Shown: one piece after another, positions 34,908 to 44,024 of the stretch | Layout of the letters: each line of letters opens with the position of its first letter | Position numbering within the stretch: position 1 is the stretch's first letter | DNA from: Mucilaginibacter frigoritolerans | GTDB lineage: Bacteria > Bacteroidota > Bacteroidia > Sphingobacteriales > Sphingobacteriaceae | DNA length: 64,000 nucleotides | Assembly (NCBI RefSeq): GCF_007830615.1 | Contig: NZ_VLLI01000004.1 | Span: 62,001 to 126,000, forward strand | Reading direction: 5' to 3' | Notes under the pieces: generated by a model | The model's database searches: none | What the model was told of the DNA's origin: nothing | The model's input: the letters and a program-made list of their open reading frames with translations, nothing else | Translations under genes and position numbers: made by a program

Positions 34908-36638
34908 ATGAATTACCCCCCCTCGCAAATGTCAGTAATTAACACCCGCAAATTTTTCAAGTGTTTTCAAAAGGTAGCATGCCTTATTTTGCCTGTAATG
35001 CTTTTAATACAGGTGGCAAAGGCACAAGATGACCATTATAAAAACGGGATGGTTGTTTGTGCTACTCCCAATGCATCAAAAGTGGGGCTTGATGTTTTGA
35101 AAAAAGGCGGTAACGCTATTGATGCTGCTGTAGCCGTGCAGTTTGCTTTGGAAGTTACCCATCCCGAAGCCGGTAATATAGGCGGTGGTGGTTTTTTGGT
35201 TTACCGTTCTGCAAAAGGTATTACCAATACGCTTGATTTTAGGGAAAAGGCTCCTGCCAGGGCCAGTCAAAATATGTACCTGGACAGCGCGGGTAATGTG
35301 GTGCCAGGGATGAGTATTTCAACCCACCAGGCATCGGGCGTGCCAGGCTCGGTAGACGGAATGGTGCAAGCTCATAATAACTATGGTAAGCTAAAATGGG
35401 CCGAACTGGTACAGCCTGCCATTGATCTGGCACGTAACGGGTTTAAAGTTACCGCCAAACTGGCTTCAGCACTAAACCATAACCGTACCCAGTTTATGAA
35501 ACTGAATGCTGGTAAAAACTATTTATTGAAGGATGATGGCTGGAAAGAAGGCGATTTATTAGTACAGGAAGATTTGGCTAAAACCCTGGAGTTGATACGT
35601 GATAATGGAAGAGATGGCTTTTATAAAGGGAAAGTTGCAGATGAATTAATAACTGAAATGAACCAAGGCAATGGCCTAATATCACAAATTGATTTGGATA
35701 ATTATCATTCAGTTTGGCGTAAAGCAATTACGGGTAATTATAAAGGGTATAAAATTATTACAATGGCACCGCCATCCAGCGGAGGGATAGCATTATTGCA
35801 ATTGCTACACTCGGTTGAGCAATATCCTTTAAAAAGATGGGGACATAATACCGATTCAACTGTACAATTAATAGTAGAAGCAGAGCGTAGGGTTTATGCA
35901 GACCGGTCAAAATATTTAGGAGATCCTGATTTTTATAAAGTGCCTGTAGATAGTTTGCTTAATCCGGCGTATATAGATGCCCGTATGAAAAGCTTTAACT
36001 GGAGTGCTGCCACCCCAAGCACCAGTATTGAGCCCGGTAAATTTGTAGGGTATGAAAGCGATCAGACTACCCATTATTCTATTGTTGATAAAGATGGCAA
36101 CGCGGTATCCATTACCACTACTTTAAATGATTCATTCGGGTCAAAAATATTTGTTAGCGGAGCCGGGTTTTTGTTGAATAACGAAATGGATGATTTTAGT
36201 TCCAAACCGGGCGTACCAAATATGTTTGGCCTGGTAGGCGGAAAAGCAAATAGTATTCAGCCCAATAAGCGCATGTTATCGTCTATGACACCTACCATTG
36301 TTGAAAAAAATGGTAAGCTGTTTATGGTTGTTGGTACTCCTGGAGGGTCAACCATTATAACATCAGTATTTCAAACCATTTTGAATGTTATTGATTTTAG
36401 TATGGATATGCAGCAGGCTGTTACCGCCAAACGCTTTCATCACCAATGGCTGCCCGATGATGTAGAAACAGAAACAAATGCTTTAGATAGCGCTACTATA
36501 AATATACTACAACAAAAAGGATATAAAGTAATTTCGCGCGGTAACATTGGCCGGGTTGATGCTATTTTGGTTACTGGTGATGGTTATTATCAAGGCGGCG
36601 CCGACCCCCGCGGAGATGATACCAAGCTGGGCTTTTAG
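34908..36638 (+). CDS. ggt: Gamma-glutamyltransferase, periplasmic
   Basis: The 576-residue proenzyme has an N-terminal signal-like segment (about 20-40) and the full GGT fold. The predicted autocatalytic cleavage is at Gln386-Thr387 in DQTTHYSIVDKDGNA, as in Escherichia coli where Thr391 is the nucleophile, giving a large subunit of about 386 and a small one of 190 residues. Other landmarks are the GNIGGGGFLVYR, ITTTLNDSFGSKI and PGGSTIITS segments. It splits gamma-glutamyl bonds such as glutathione. An in-frame ATG at 34929 is a possible start; a C7 run in codons 3-5 (34916-34922) precedes it. Confidence 0.96.
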   Translation: MNYPPSQMSVINTRKFFKCFQKVACLILPVMLLIQVAKAQDDHYKNGMVVCATPNASKVGLDVLKKGGNAIDAAVAVQFALEVTHPEAGNIGGGGFLVYRSAKGITNTLDFREKAPARASQNMYLDSAGNVVPGMSISTHQASGVPGSVDGMVQAHNNYGKLKWAELVQPAIDLARNGFKVTAKLASALNHNRTQFMKLNAGKNYLLKDDGWKEGDLLVQEDLAKTLELIRDNGRDGFYKGKVADELITEMNQGNGLISQIDLDNYHSVWRKAITGNYKGYKIITMAPPSSGGIALLQLLHSVEQYPLKRWGHNTDSTVQLIVEAERRVYADRSKYLGDPDFYKVPVDSLLNPAYIDARMKSFNWSAATPSTSIEPGKFVGYESDQTTHYSIVDKDGNAVSITTTLNDSFGSKIFVSGAGFLLNNEMDDFSSKPGVPNMFGLVGGKANSIQPNKRMLSSMTPTIVEKNGKLFMVVGTPGGSTIITSVFQTILNVIDFSMDMQQAVTAKRFHHQWLPDDVETETNALDSATINILQQKGYKVISRGNIGRVDAILVTGDGYYQGGADPRGDDTKLGF

Positions 36639-36688
36639 GTTATAAAATTTGTAAATAGATAAAACAATCTATCCTGCAGCCAATTCTC

Positions 36689-36776
<88 letters not shown>

Positions 36777-36784
36777 ATTTTCCG

Positions 36785-36816
36785 CTTGCATATTCAATTT
36801 TCGTAGTTTAAGTTTG
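36785..36816 (+). promoter_or_regulatory. Promoter of the second MarR gene
   Basis: CTTG (36785-36788) and TAAGTTTG (36809-36816) are separated by 20 bases and fit the consensus TTG-N19-21-TAnnTTTG. The -7 box ends only six bases before the ATG at 36823, which implies a leaderless or near-leaderless mRNA. Confidence 0.7.
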
Positions 36817-36822
36817 TTGGTT

Positions 36823-37269
36823 ATGCAAGGCAGCGTAAAACATCAGGAAACAATTGACTATTTTTTGAAAATAGTTTGGCAAACAGTTGCTAACCGTTAT
36901 AACCAGTTAGTGACAGATTTTGGCATAACCCAATCAATTGGCTACTTGCTTATTAATATCGACGAAAAAGAAGGTACTACAGTTTCCCAGGCTGCTGCAT
37001 TGCTTGGTCTTAAATCAACCAGTTTATCGCGGATGTTGCGCCAATTGGAAAAATCAGGATTAATCTATCGGGAATCAAACGAGGGAGATAAACGTTCGGT
37101 TAAAATATATTTAACTGCCTTAGGAAAAGAAAAACGACAAATGGCCCGAACGGTTGTTAAACAATTTAATAATTACCTCAACAACCATATCAGCGAGGCA
37201 GATAAGGAATATCTGGTAAAAACCCTTAAAAAAATAAATCAGCTTACGCTCAATTATAAACCGGAGTAG
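36823..37269 (+). CDS. MarR-family regulator
   Basis: The start at 36823 (MQGSVKHQETIDYF) gives 148 residues. The winged helix-turn-helix occupies about residues 45-105 (GTTVSQAAALLGLKSTSLSRMLRQLEKSGLIYRES, then the wing EGDKRSVKIYLTALG), with dimerisation helices at both ends. In this phylum such regulators often stand before fatty-acid breakdown genes (general recollection), but here no such gene follows, so its target is unknown. It has no cysteine cluster. The heptamer tract before its promoter is the notable context. It is preceded by ggt. Confidence 0.9.
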   Translation: MQGSVKHQETIDYFLKIVWQTVANRYNQLVTDFGITQSIGYLLINIDEKEGTTVSQAAALLGLKSTSLSRMLRQLEKSGLIYRESNEGDKRSVKIYLTALGKEKRQMARTVVKQFNNYLNNHISEADKEYLVKTLKKINQLTLNYKPE

Positions 37270-37552
37270 TTAAGCGTGAATATTCTGTTAAGCTGAGTCT
37301 TATCAGACTTAAATTACCTGTAACAAATCATAAATCAGTACACGTTTATTGAAAATTATACGTTAGTTGGTTGAATTTGATGTCAAATTATAGCCGGATG
37401 CAGATATTAATTGTTAAAAAATGTTAAGCTGCTGTTTTTGACATATAAAAGAATAAATTTGCCGATTGAAACAGCTTTGCATAATAGCAGATTAAAATGA
37501 TGCAACCGGGTTTACAAAAGGCAAAATTAACTGAATTGGAAAAAGAAAACGG

Positions 37553-38089
37553 ATGAACCGGATATTGTTAATTTTATTGCTTTTTGCTGCGGGTTTATCA
37601 GGTTGCAGTAAGTCTACCACAGGTGCAGACCAGGTGGCGGCCCAATTAGCTATAGATACCAAAATAATTACGAATTATTTACAAGCTAATAATATTACTG
37701 CAAAAGAGGTAGACTCGGCAAATGTTGTTACAGGTATTTATTATACCATTGATACGGTTGGAACAGGAGTAACACCATTGTATACTAATTCAACCCAGGT
37801 TACCATTGGTTATACAGGTTATTTGTTAAATACAAACGGAACGGTAGCTGCTACACCATTTGTGCAAACAAAAACGGCAACAACTGATTTTCATCCGTCG
37901 TACGTTTTAGGGGCGGTGATTGAGGGATGGGCCTTAGGTTTTGAACAGGCAAAGGTGCCAATTGGGAGTACTTTTACGTTGTATATACCGTCAAAGTATG
38001 CTTATGGGCCTTATGCCCAGCCACAAGTAGGGTTACCTGCCAATGCGGTGCTGATATTTCATATTAAAGTGTATAACGTAACAAACTAA
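37553..38089 (+). CDS. FKBP-type peptidyl-prolyl isomerase lipoprotein
   Basis: The 178-residue product has a lipoprotein signal ending LSGC (Cys18), a linker, and one FKBP domain (about 70-178): TQVTIGYTGYLLNTNG, then VIEGWALGFEQAKVPIGSTFTLYIPSKYAYGPYAQPQVGLPANAVLIFHIKV. Aromatic and Ala-Tyr-Gly residues of the active pocket are conserved. It speeds proline isomerisation in folding proteins in the periplasm, anchored in a membrane. A second FKBP lipoprotein gene follows at 38170. Confidence 0.93.
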   Translation: MNRILLILLLFAAGLSGCSKSTTGADQVAAQLAIDTKIITNYLQANNITAKEVDSANVVTGIYYTIDTVGTGVTPLYTNSTQVTIGYTGYLLNTNGTVAATPFVQTKTATTDFHPSYVLGAVIEGWALGFEQAKVPIGSTFTLYIPSKYAYGPYAQPQVGLPANAVLIFHIKVYNVTN

Positions 38090-38169
38090 AAAATAAAGCA
38101 TATTAAAAACTATAATAAAAGATAGTAGCAATGCGGGCTGAGGAGCCGTTTAAAAACAATTTATTACAA

Positions 38170-39138
38170 ATGAAACAAACAACTTTTATTCTTTTATTAT
38201 TTTGTGTTATAGGGTTATTATCATGCCGCAAAGACAAAATTGAGCCTACCATTAAACAGTACGATCAGCAGCAAATACTAAATTACATAAAGGTACATGG
38301 CTTAACCAATATGGTACGCGATACCGTTGGTGGCGATACTACCGGCATTTATTATGAAATTCTTTCGCCAGGAAACACTGCTCATAGGTTGCAATATCCC
38401 AGTTTGATTTCGCTAGTGTACACGCTTCGTACACTTGATGGTGTATACACATCAATTGATACTATTAATAATCACTTTTATGATTATTTGGGTCATATAG
38501 CTACTGATAACTTACCACTTGGTTTGCAAACTGCATTGATAAACGATTTGAAATATAGCGGTGGCCGTATGCGTGTGTTAATACCATCGCATCTGGCTTA
38601 TGGTGTTAACGGTACAGGTTCCGGAAGCTCGCAGGTGGCTAACAATCGTATTACGGGTAATGAATGCCTTGATTATTATATTAATGTTGTGGATAGCCAA
38701 CCGGTATACGATGATCTGGTAATTAACAATTACATGAAGAATAACAGCCTTACAGGTTATACTAAAATTACCACAGGCACAGGTGCAGGTACTTATTATA
38801 AAGTATTAACAGTGCCAACCGGTACTGATATTATAGATTCTTCAAAAACCATTACTTATACTGCAACCGGGCAATTGTTAAATGGTATTATTTTTAATAA
38901 TCAGAATGTATCAGGTGTCACTAATTCTGGTGACGTTGACAATTTATATGTAGGTATACAACAAGCAATGTATGCCAGCCAGGCAAGTGTAGGTACTAAA
39001 ATTTCAATTTTGCTTCCGTCAGCGCTTGGGATTGGAACAACTTCAAGTACCGGTACAGATCAAAATAATAACTCTGTTACCATACCTGCTAACAGCTGTA
39101 TGCGGTTTACCTTTATTATTGATACGGTAACGCCATAG
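38170..39138 (+). CDS. Two-domain FKBP-like lipoprotein, second domain degenerate
   Basis: The start at 38170 (MKQTTFILLLFCVIGLLSC, Cys19) gives a lipobox and 322 residues. Two FKBP-like domains follow in tandem, each opening with a helix of the type QQQILNYIKVHGL / NNYMKNNSLTGY: about 30-190 (including LPLGLQTALINDLKYSGGRMRVLIPSHLAYG) and about 190-320 (QLLNGIIFNNQNVSG...GTKISILLPSALGIG). The second lacks the usual active-pocket residues, so only the first looks competent. It is 80 bases after the first FKBP gene, probably the same transcript. Confidence 0.88.
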   Translation: MKQTTFILLLFCVIGLLSCRKDKIEPTIKQYDQQQILNYIKVHGLTNMVRDTVGGDTTGIYYEILSPGNTAHRLQYPSLISLVYTLRTLDGVYTSIDTINNHFYDYLGHIATDNLPLGLQTALINDLKYSGGRMRVLIPSHLAYGVNGTGSGSSQVANNRITGNECLDYYINVVDSQPVYDDLVINNYMKNNSLTGYTKITTGTGAGTYYKVLTVPTGTDIIDSSKTITYTATGQLLNGIIFNNQNVSGVTNSGDVDNLYVGIQQAMYASQASVGTKISILLPSALGIGTTSSTGTDQNNNSVTIPANSCMRFTFIIDTVTP

Positions 39139-39157
39139 GGCTAAATAAAAAGTTATT

Positions 39158-39206
39158 AATGGGTTTTTAGTAATTGCTTTGAGGCAGCTATTCAAAACCC
39201 ATTTTT
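39158..39206. terminator. Bidirectional terminator between FKBP and photolyase genes
   Basis: AATGGGTTTT (39158-39167) pairs with AAAACCCATT (39194-39203); T runs on both strands flank it. It lies between the convergent stops at 39138 and 39205. Confidence 0.75.
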
Positions 39207-40512
39207 ATTTAGTCAGGGCCTCTTTAAAAACTTTTAAACATCTGTCGCGAGCGAAGGCGTGATCAATAATGGGTTGTGGATATTTGCTAATGTCGGCATA
39301 TTCCGGAACCCATTTTTTGATGTATTTAAGTTCGGGGTCAAATTTTTTGAGCTGCGCATCCGGGCTAAATATCCTGAAATAGGGTGCCGCATCTGTACCG
39401 CAGCCGGCCGCCCATTGCCAGCCGCCTACGTTGCTGGCCATTTCATAATCCAGCAGTTTCTGGGCGAAGTAGCGTTCGCCCCAGCGCCAATCAATGAGCA
39501 AATGCTTACTTAAAAAGCTGGCTACCAGCATCCGTACACGGTTGTGCATATAACCGGTGGCATTTAACTCGCGCATACCGGCATCTACTAATGGAAAACC
39601 CGTTTCGCCTTTGCACCAGGCTTCAAATTGTTTTTCATCATTCACCCATTTAATATGGTCATATTCTGGCCTGAAAGCATGATTGGCTGTTTGGGGGAAA
39701 TGATAAAGGATCATCATATAAAATTCCCTCCAGATGAGTTCATTGAGCCATGTTTTTTGACTGAAAGTACTGGCGGTGCTTGCCAGTTCCCTGATGCTAA
39801 CCGTACCAAAGCGTAAATGCAAGCCGATATGGCTGGTTCCTTTTATAGCGGGGAAGTTCCGCTTTTCGGCATAATCAAGTATCAGTTCTTTATAGTGAAT
39901 GGCAGGAAATTCAAGATCGCTCTTTTCAAACCCCAGGTCTTTTAAAGCAGGGAGCGGGAATGGTTTTGTTTTAAAAAGATGAGCAAAATACTTTTTATTG
40001 GGATAGGGCTTCAAATAAAATGGGGTAAGCTTGCTGTACCATTTGCGGTTATAAGGTGTATAAACTGTATAGGGCTTGCCATCATCCTTTACTATTTCAT
40101 CTTTTTCAAAAATAACCTGGTCCTTAAAGGTATTAAAGCTGATATTGTGTTTTTTTAGATTTTGGGCAACTGCTTCATCACGTTTTTTAGCGTATGGCTC
40201 ATAATCATGATTGGTATAAACCGCTTTGATGTTGTATTTAGTTAAAAGCTTTTTCCACGCTTCTTCAGGTGTATCATAAATTACTAATAAACTACTGTCC
40301 AGCTTTTGCAACCCCTCATTAAGTGCTTTAATAGTTTGATAAATAAAGGTTACCCGGGCATCGCTTTTATCTTCAAGGTTTTTGAGTATCTCTTTGTCGA
40401 AAATAAAAATGGGTAATACAGGTAATCCACTTTTTAAGGCATGATACAAACCGGCATTATCCTCCAAACGCAAATCGCGCCTGAACCAGAATATCGCTAT
40501 TGCATTATCCAT
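39205..40512 (-). CDS. phrB: Class I CPD photolyase-like (cryptochrome/photolyase family)
   Basis: The 435 residues have the N-terminal antenna domain (about 5-130: IFWFRRDLRLEDNAGLY) and the C-terminal FAD domain (about 180-420) with TGFPLVDAGMRELNATGYMHNRVRMLVASFL, then KHLLIDWRWGERYFAQKLLDYEMASNVGGWQWAAGCGTDAAPYFRIFSP, the canonical motif set of class I photolyases. It repairs UV-made pyrimidine dimers with blue light. Its start overlaps the stop of the TIGR01777 gene by eight bases, so they are co-translated. The symbol is by family; a (6-4) photolyase is less likely from the motifs. Confidence 0.92.
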   Translation of the reverse strand: MDNAIAIFWFRRDLRLEDNAGLYHALKSGLPVLPIFIFDKEILKNLEDKSDARVTFIYQTIKALNEGLQKLDSSLLVIYDTPEEAWKKLLTKYNIKAVYTNHDYEPYAKKRDEAVAQNLKKHNISFNTFKDQVIFEKDEIVKDDGKPYTVYTPYNRKWYSKLTPFYLKPYPNKKYFAHLFKTKPFPLPALKDLGFEKSDLEFPAIHYKELILDYAEKRNFPAIKGTSHIGLHLRFGTVSIRELASTASTFSQKTWLNELIWREFYMMILYHFPQTANHAFRPEYDHIKWVNDEKQFEAWCKGETGFPLVDAGMRELNATGYMHNRVRMLVASFLSKHLLIDWRWGERYFAQKLLDYEMASNVGGWQWAAGCGTDAAPYFRIFSPDAQLKKFDPELKYIKKWVPEYADISKYPQPIIDHAFARDRCLKVFKEALTK

Positions 40513-41437
40513 AAATCTGTTTTAAGGCGGGTACTATTTCAGGATATTTAAATTTAAACCCGGCGTCTGCTATTTTTTGTGCCGATACTTTAGTACTGCC
40601 TAAAACAATGGTACTCATTTCGCCCATAATCAGTTTTAACAAAAATGCAGGTACATTGGGCGCCCATAAAGGTTTGTGCAAAGTTTTGGCCACTGCCTGG
40701 GTAAGCTGTTTATTGGTAAGCGGGTTAGGGGCAACCATGTTGTAAATACCTTCGAGGTTTTCTTTCTCAATAGCAAACAGGTACATGTCAACCACATCCT
40801 GCCAATGGATCCAGGGCACCCATTGCCTGCCATTGCCTAATGGCGAGCCTACCCAAAGTTTGATAGGCATAGCCAGTTTTGCCAGCGCACCACCTGTATC
40901 CAGCACCACACCGGTTCGGTATTTTACTATACGCAGACCCAGGCTTTTACCTTCATCAACCACGGCTTCCCAGTCAAGGCAGCATTGTGCCATAAAATCG
41001 GTATTAGGGGGGCTTTCTTCGGTTTGCAATTCATCCCCCTTGTCGCTATAATAACCTATAGCCGATGCAGAAATTACCGATTTTACCTGATGAGGTTTTT
41101 CATGCAGTAATTCATAAATCAGACTAATGGATTTGGTACGGCTATCAACCAGCTCCCGTTTGCGAGCATCCGTCCATGGTTTATCAGCAATACCTGCCCC
41201 GGCAAGGTGAATGATGATATTAACCCCATCAATAGCGTGTTCATCAATCTGGCCCTTGTCAATATCCCACAAAAAAGTTTTCACCCCTGCGTCTTTACCC
41301 GGTGAGCGGCTTAAATGGCTCACGCTATAGCCCTTTGCCAATAATTGTTTGGTAAGGCTAAGGCCGATAAGACCCGTGCCACCGGTGAGGAGGATGCTTT
41401 TTTGAGAATGGTTCATAGCCGGTAGTTCATTGTTCAT
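40505..41437 (-). CDS. TIGR01777-family SDR/epimerase
   Basis: The 310 residues (start 41437; a later ATG at 41416, MNHSQKS, is also reasonable) show the Rossmann NAD(P)-binding motif GGTGLIG (about 19-25) and the TIGR01777 / SulA-like NAD-dependent epimerase pattern: ISASAIGYYSDKGDE (about 121-135), YRTGVVLDTGGALAKL (about 168-183), WIHWQDVVDMYLFAIE, and a DUF1731-like C-terminus. Its substrate is unknown. The gene overlaps the photolyase start by eight bases. Confidence 0.9.
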   Translation of the reverse strand: MNNELPAMNHSQKSILLTGGTGLIGLSLTKQLLAKGYSVSHLSRSPGKDAGVKTFLWDIDKGQIDEHAIDGVNIIIHLAGAGIADKPWTDARKRELVDSRTKSISLIYELLHEKPHQVKSVISASAIGYYSDKGDELQTEESPPNTDFMAQCCLDWEAVVDEGKSLGLRIVKYRTGVVLDTGGALAKLAMPIKLWVGSPLGNGRQWVPWIHWQDVVDMYLFAIEKENLEGIYNMVAPNPLTNKQLTQAVAKTLHKPLWAPNVPAFLLKLIMGEMSTIVLGSTKVSAQKIADAGFKFKYPEIVPALKQIYG

Positions 41438-41532
41438 GGCAGGATGATTGTTTTATTGTCTGCTTAATTTAATATGGTGTGCTCATATCAATAAATTGTA
41501 GCTGCTATGAACTATTATCAATACGCCATTAA

Positions 41533-41847
41533 CTAAAAAACGTTCACACTATCAGATACAACAACCTTGCTGCATAGCGGTTTTGCATAGTTTTCTACAA
41601 ATAATAAATGGATAGGATCATCCTGATAGGCTTCCTGTGCTTCAGGAGTATCGAATAATATTAAAAGAGATACATCATAGGAGCGATCAACCACATCGCG
41701 AAAAGTTTCGGCCGCAACACCGATATGAATATCGCGGATGTAGGTAATAGGCACCAGGGTGTATAATCCCTCAATTAATTTTTGTTTGTCGGCTTTATCT
41801 TTCAGCCATAAATGTACGTGGTGTACGAAGGTGTTTTGGAGTAGCAT
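41533..41847 (-). CDS. Dabb (stress-responsive A/B barrel) domain protein
   Basis: The 104-residue protein has the Dabb (A/B barrel) family plan: FVHHVHLWLKDKADKQKLIEGLYTL at the start, a GVAAET segment in the middle, then YDVSLLILFDTPEAQEAYQDDPIHLLFVENY. The His pair in FVHHVHL and the DDPIH motif are typical. The family forms dimeric beta barrels; some members are stress-induced, others are cyclases, and the role here is unknown. The gene stands alone between neighbours on the same strand. Confidence 0.88.
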   Translation of the reverse strand: MLLQNTFVHHVHLWLKDKADKQKLIEGLYTLVPITYIRDIHIGVAAETFRDVVDRSYDVSLLILFDTPEAQEAYQDDPIHLLFVENYAKPLCSKVVVSDSVNVF

Positions 41848-42001
41848 GTTACGGTGGTTTTATTGCTGAAAGATGCTAAGAATAATGCCGTTTTACAATA
41901 GCGGCTCGGTGGTAAAGGAAATTTTACTATCAGATTAATATCTATATTACTGTTAACCTCTTCATCTATACCTTAAAAATGGGAACGAAACCAACCGTCC
42001 G

Positions 42002-43324
42002 TTAATACGCCAACACCACATGTGGCTTAAAAGTATCCGTTTTTACCTCAGCTTTTAGCTCATGTAAAATATTGTATAAACCAAAATTGGTGCGGTTTAC
42101 ATAAATAAAGTGCTTTACACCACGTGCCTGTTTAAACTCGGGCATTTTTGATACCTTTTCGCCAAAGCCATATAGCTCTTCAAAAAAAGCAGTTTGGCTA
42201 AAATCAAAACGATCATTAATATAAGGTTTGGCAAACAGGCCAATCATTTGCTTATACATGGTATAATAAAACTCAATTTGTGCAGGGGTATCATCCTTAT
42301 GGATCATTTCCAGCTGACGGAAGGCTTTTATGGTTTCGTCCTTATTATCCATCAAACCGGTTGAGGTAAGCGAGAAGAAGGGATAATAAAAATCTTCGGG
42401 CATCTCTTTAATACAGCCAAAATCAATAATACCCAGTTTGCCTTCGGGCGTTATCATAAAGTTGCCCGGATGTGGATCAGCGTGTACGGCGCGTAGTTCG
42501 TGCTGCTGAAAATTATAGAAATCCCATAGCGCCTGACCAATGGTGTTTCTTAATTGCTGCGATGGATTAGTATTTAAAAATTCACGCAGGTGCTGTCCTT
42601 CCAGCCAATCCATAGTGATGATGCGCTTGCTGGATAACTCCGGATAATATTTAGGGAAAACCACATTATCCAGATTGGCACATGCGGTAGAAAATTCAAT
42701 GGAACGGCGCACTTCCAGTTCATAGTCCGTTTCTTCCAGCAGGCGCTCTTCTACCTCGCGCATGTAAATATCCAGTTCTTTTTCGCTCATGCCCAAAAGG
42801 CGGAAAGCAAAAGGTTTTACCAGTTTTAAATCGGATGATATGGAATCGCCCACGCCTGGATACTGGATTTTTACAGCCAGTTTTTTGCCATTCAGTTCTG
42901 CCTCATGCACCTGCCCAATAGAGGCTGCATTTGATGAGCGAACGTTAAACTTATCGTAAATCTTCTCGGGTGATTTACCGAAATACTTTTTAAATGTTTG
43001 AACAATCAGCGGACCTGATAGTGGCGGGGCATTATATTGCGATTGCGAAAACTTATCAGTGTAAGCTTGCGGCAGCAGGTTTTTATCCATGCTGAGCATT
43101 TGCGCTACTTTAAGTGCGCTGCCCTTCAGTTCACTTAAAGATTCATATATATCGGCTGCATTATCCTCATTCAATTCTGATTTATCCATATCCGGATTAA
43201 ACAGTTTTTTAGAATAATGCTTTATATAATTGCCACCCACTTTTATCCCTGTTTTTACAAACTTGGCAGAGCGTTGAACTTTGCTGGTAGGTATGCTGTT
43301 TTGTTCTTTCGGTGTATCACTCAT
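42002..43324 (-). CDS. AarF/ABC1/UbiB-type atypical kinase
   Basis: With the start at 43324 (MSDTPKEQNS, just after the HAD stop at 43332) the protein has 440 residues. Seen are the AarF/ABC1 N-terminal KxGQ-like region (LKGSALKVAQMLSMDKN), the ATP-binding AASIGQVHEAELNGKKLAVKIQYPG (about 120-145), the catalytic VHADPHPGNFMI (about 285-296) and the DFG-like IIDFGCIKEMP. UbiB-type proteins support quinone synthesis and lipid handling; here quinone (menaquinone) is the likely link but is inferred. It ends a TetR-HAD-AarF gene run. Confidence 0.93.
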   Translation of the reverse strand: MSDTPKEQNSIPTSKVQRSAKFVKTGIKVGGNYIKHYSKKLFNPDMDKSELNEDNAADIYESLSELKGSALKVAQMLSMDKNLLPQAYTDKFSQSQYNAPPLSGPLIVQTFKKYFGKSPEKIYDKFNVRSSNAASIGQVHEAELNGKKLAVKIQYPGVGDSISSDLKLVKPFAFRLLGMSEKELDIYMREVEERLLEETDYELEVRRSIEFSTACANLDNVVFPKYYPELSSKRIITMDWLEGQHLREFLNTNPSQQLRNTIGQALWDFYNFQQHELRAVHADPHPGNFMITPEGKLGIIDFGCIKEMPEDFYYPFFSLTSTGLMDNKDETIKAFRQLEMIHKDDTPAQIEFYYTMYKQMIGLFAKPYINDRFDFSQTAFFEELYGFGEKVSKMPEFKQARGVKHFIYVNRTNFGLYNILHELKAEVKTDTFKPHVVLAY

Positions 43325-43331
43325 CTTTCTG

Positions 43332-44024
43332 TTATTCAAATAATGCAGCGAGCCTTTGTACACTCAACTCTGTATAATCATTTATCACCAGGTTTACCGG
43401 CTGTAAATCGGCTGCCGGGTGCCCGGTAGTGATGCCTACAACTTTCATACCCGCGCTGTTACCGGCCTTAAGGCCAGCTAATGAATCTTCAAATACGATG
43501 CATTTTTCAGGCGGTACGTTGAGCATTTCGGCAGCTTTTAAAAATATATCAGGATTGGGCTTTGGCCTGCTCACCATGCTTGTATTTACAATCTCTTCAA
43601 AATCGCTTCTTATGGGTACCCTATCCAGTATGAAATTAATGTCTTCAACTGTTGCTGAAGTTGCCATGGCCATTTTTATGCCTGCCTCTTTTAATTCGTA
43701 AAGGAAGTTTTCCAAACCTTTTATTGCGGTAACAAAGGGTGCATACAATTGCCTGTAGTAACTTTCTTTTTCGTTTAGCAGCGCTTTTAAAGTTGCTTCA
43801 TCATCGGTATTAAAAAGCCTTTTCAGGGTTTCCTTTATTGGTACTCCGCTTATTTCGGTGTAATAAGTTGTTTTGCTTAGCTCACCTTTATCGTACTTTT
43901 TAAAAAGTGCCTGCCATGATTTGTAGTGATATGGTGTATTATCAATTAGTGTCCCATCCATATCAAAAATTACTGCGAATGTATTAGTTGCTTCCAAATC
44001 CCATACTTTCTTTAAGACCGCCAT
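43332..44024 (-). CDS. HAD-family phosphatase (beta-phosphoglucomutase-like)
   Basis: The 230-residue protein is a subfamily IA HAD hydrolase. Asp21 and Asp23 in VIFDMDGTLIDNT form the catalytic pair, a helical cap spans about 30-95, motif II is in MAMATSATVED, and motif IV in CIVFEDSLAGLKAGNSAGM (about 163-182). Phosphatase or phosphoglucomutase activity on a sugar phosphate is likely, but the substrate is unknown. Its start lies 41 bases inside the TetR-like gene and its stop is seven bases before the AarF start, so the three genes are one operon. Confidence 0.92.
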   Translation of the reverse strand: MAVLKKVWDLEATNTFAVIFDMDGTLIDNTPYHYKSWQALFKKYDKGELSKTTYYTEISGVPIKETLKRLFNTDDEATLKALLNEKESYYRQLYAPFVTAIKGLENFLYELKEAGIKMAMATSATVEDINFILDRVPIRSDFEEIVNTSMVSRPKPNPDIFLKAAEMLNVPPEKCIVFEDSLAGLKAGNSAGMKVVGITTGHPAADLQPVNLVINDYTELSVQRLAALFE

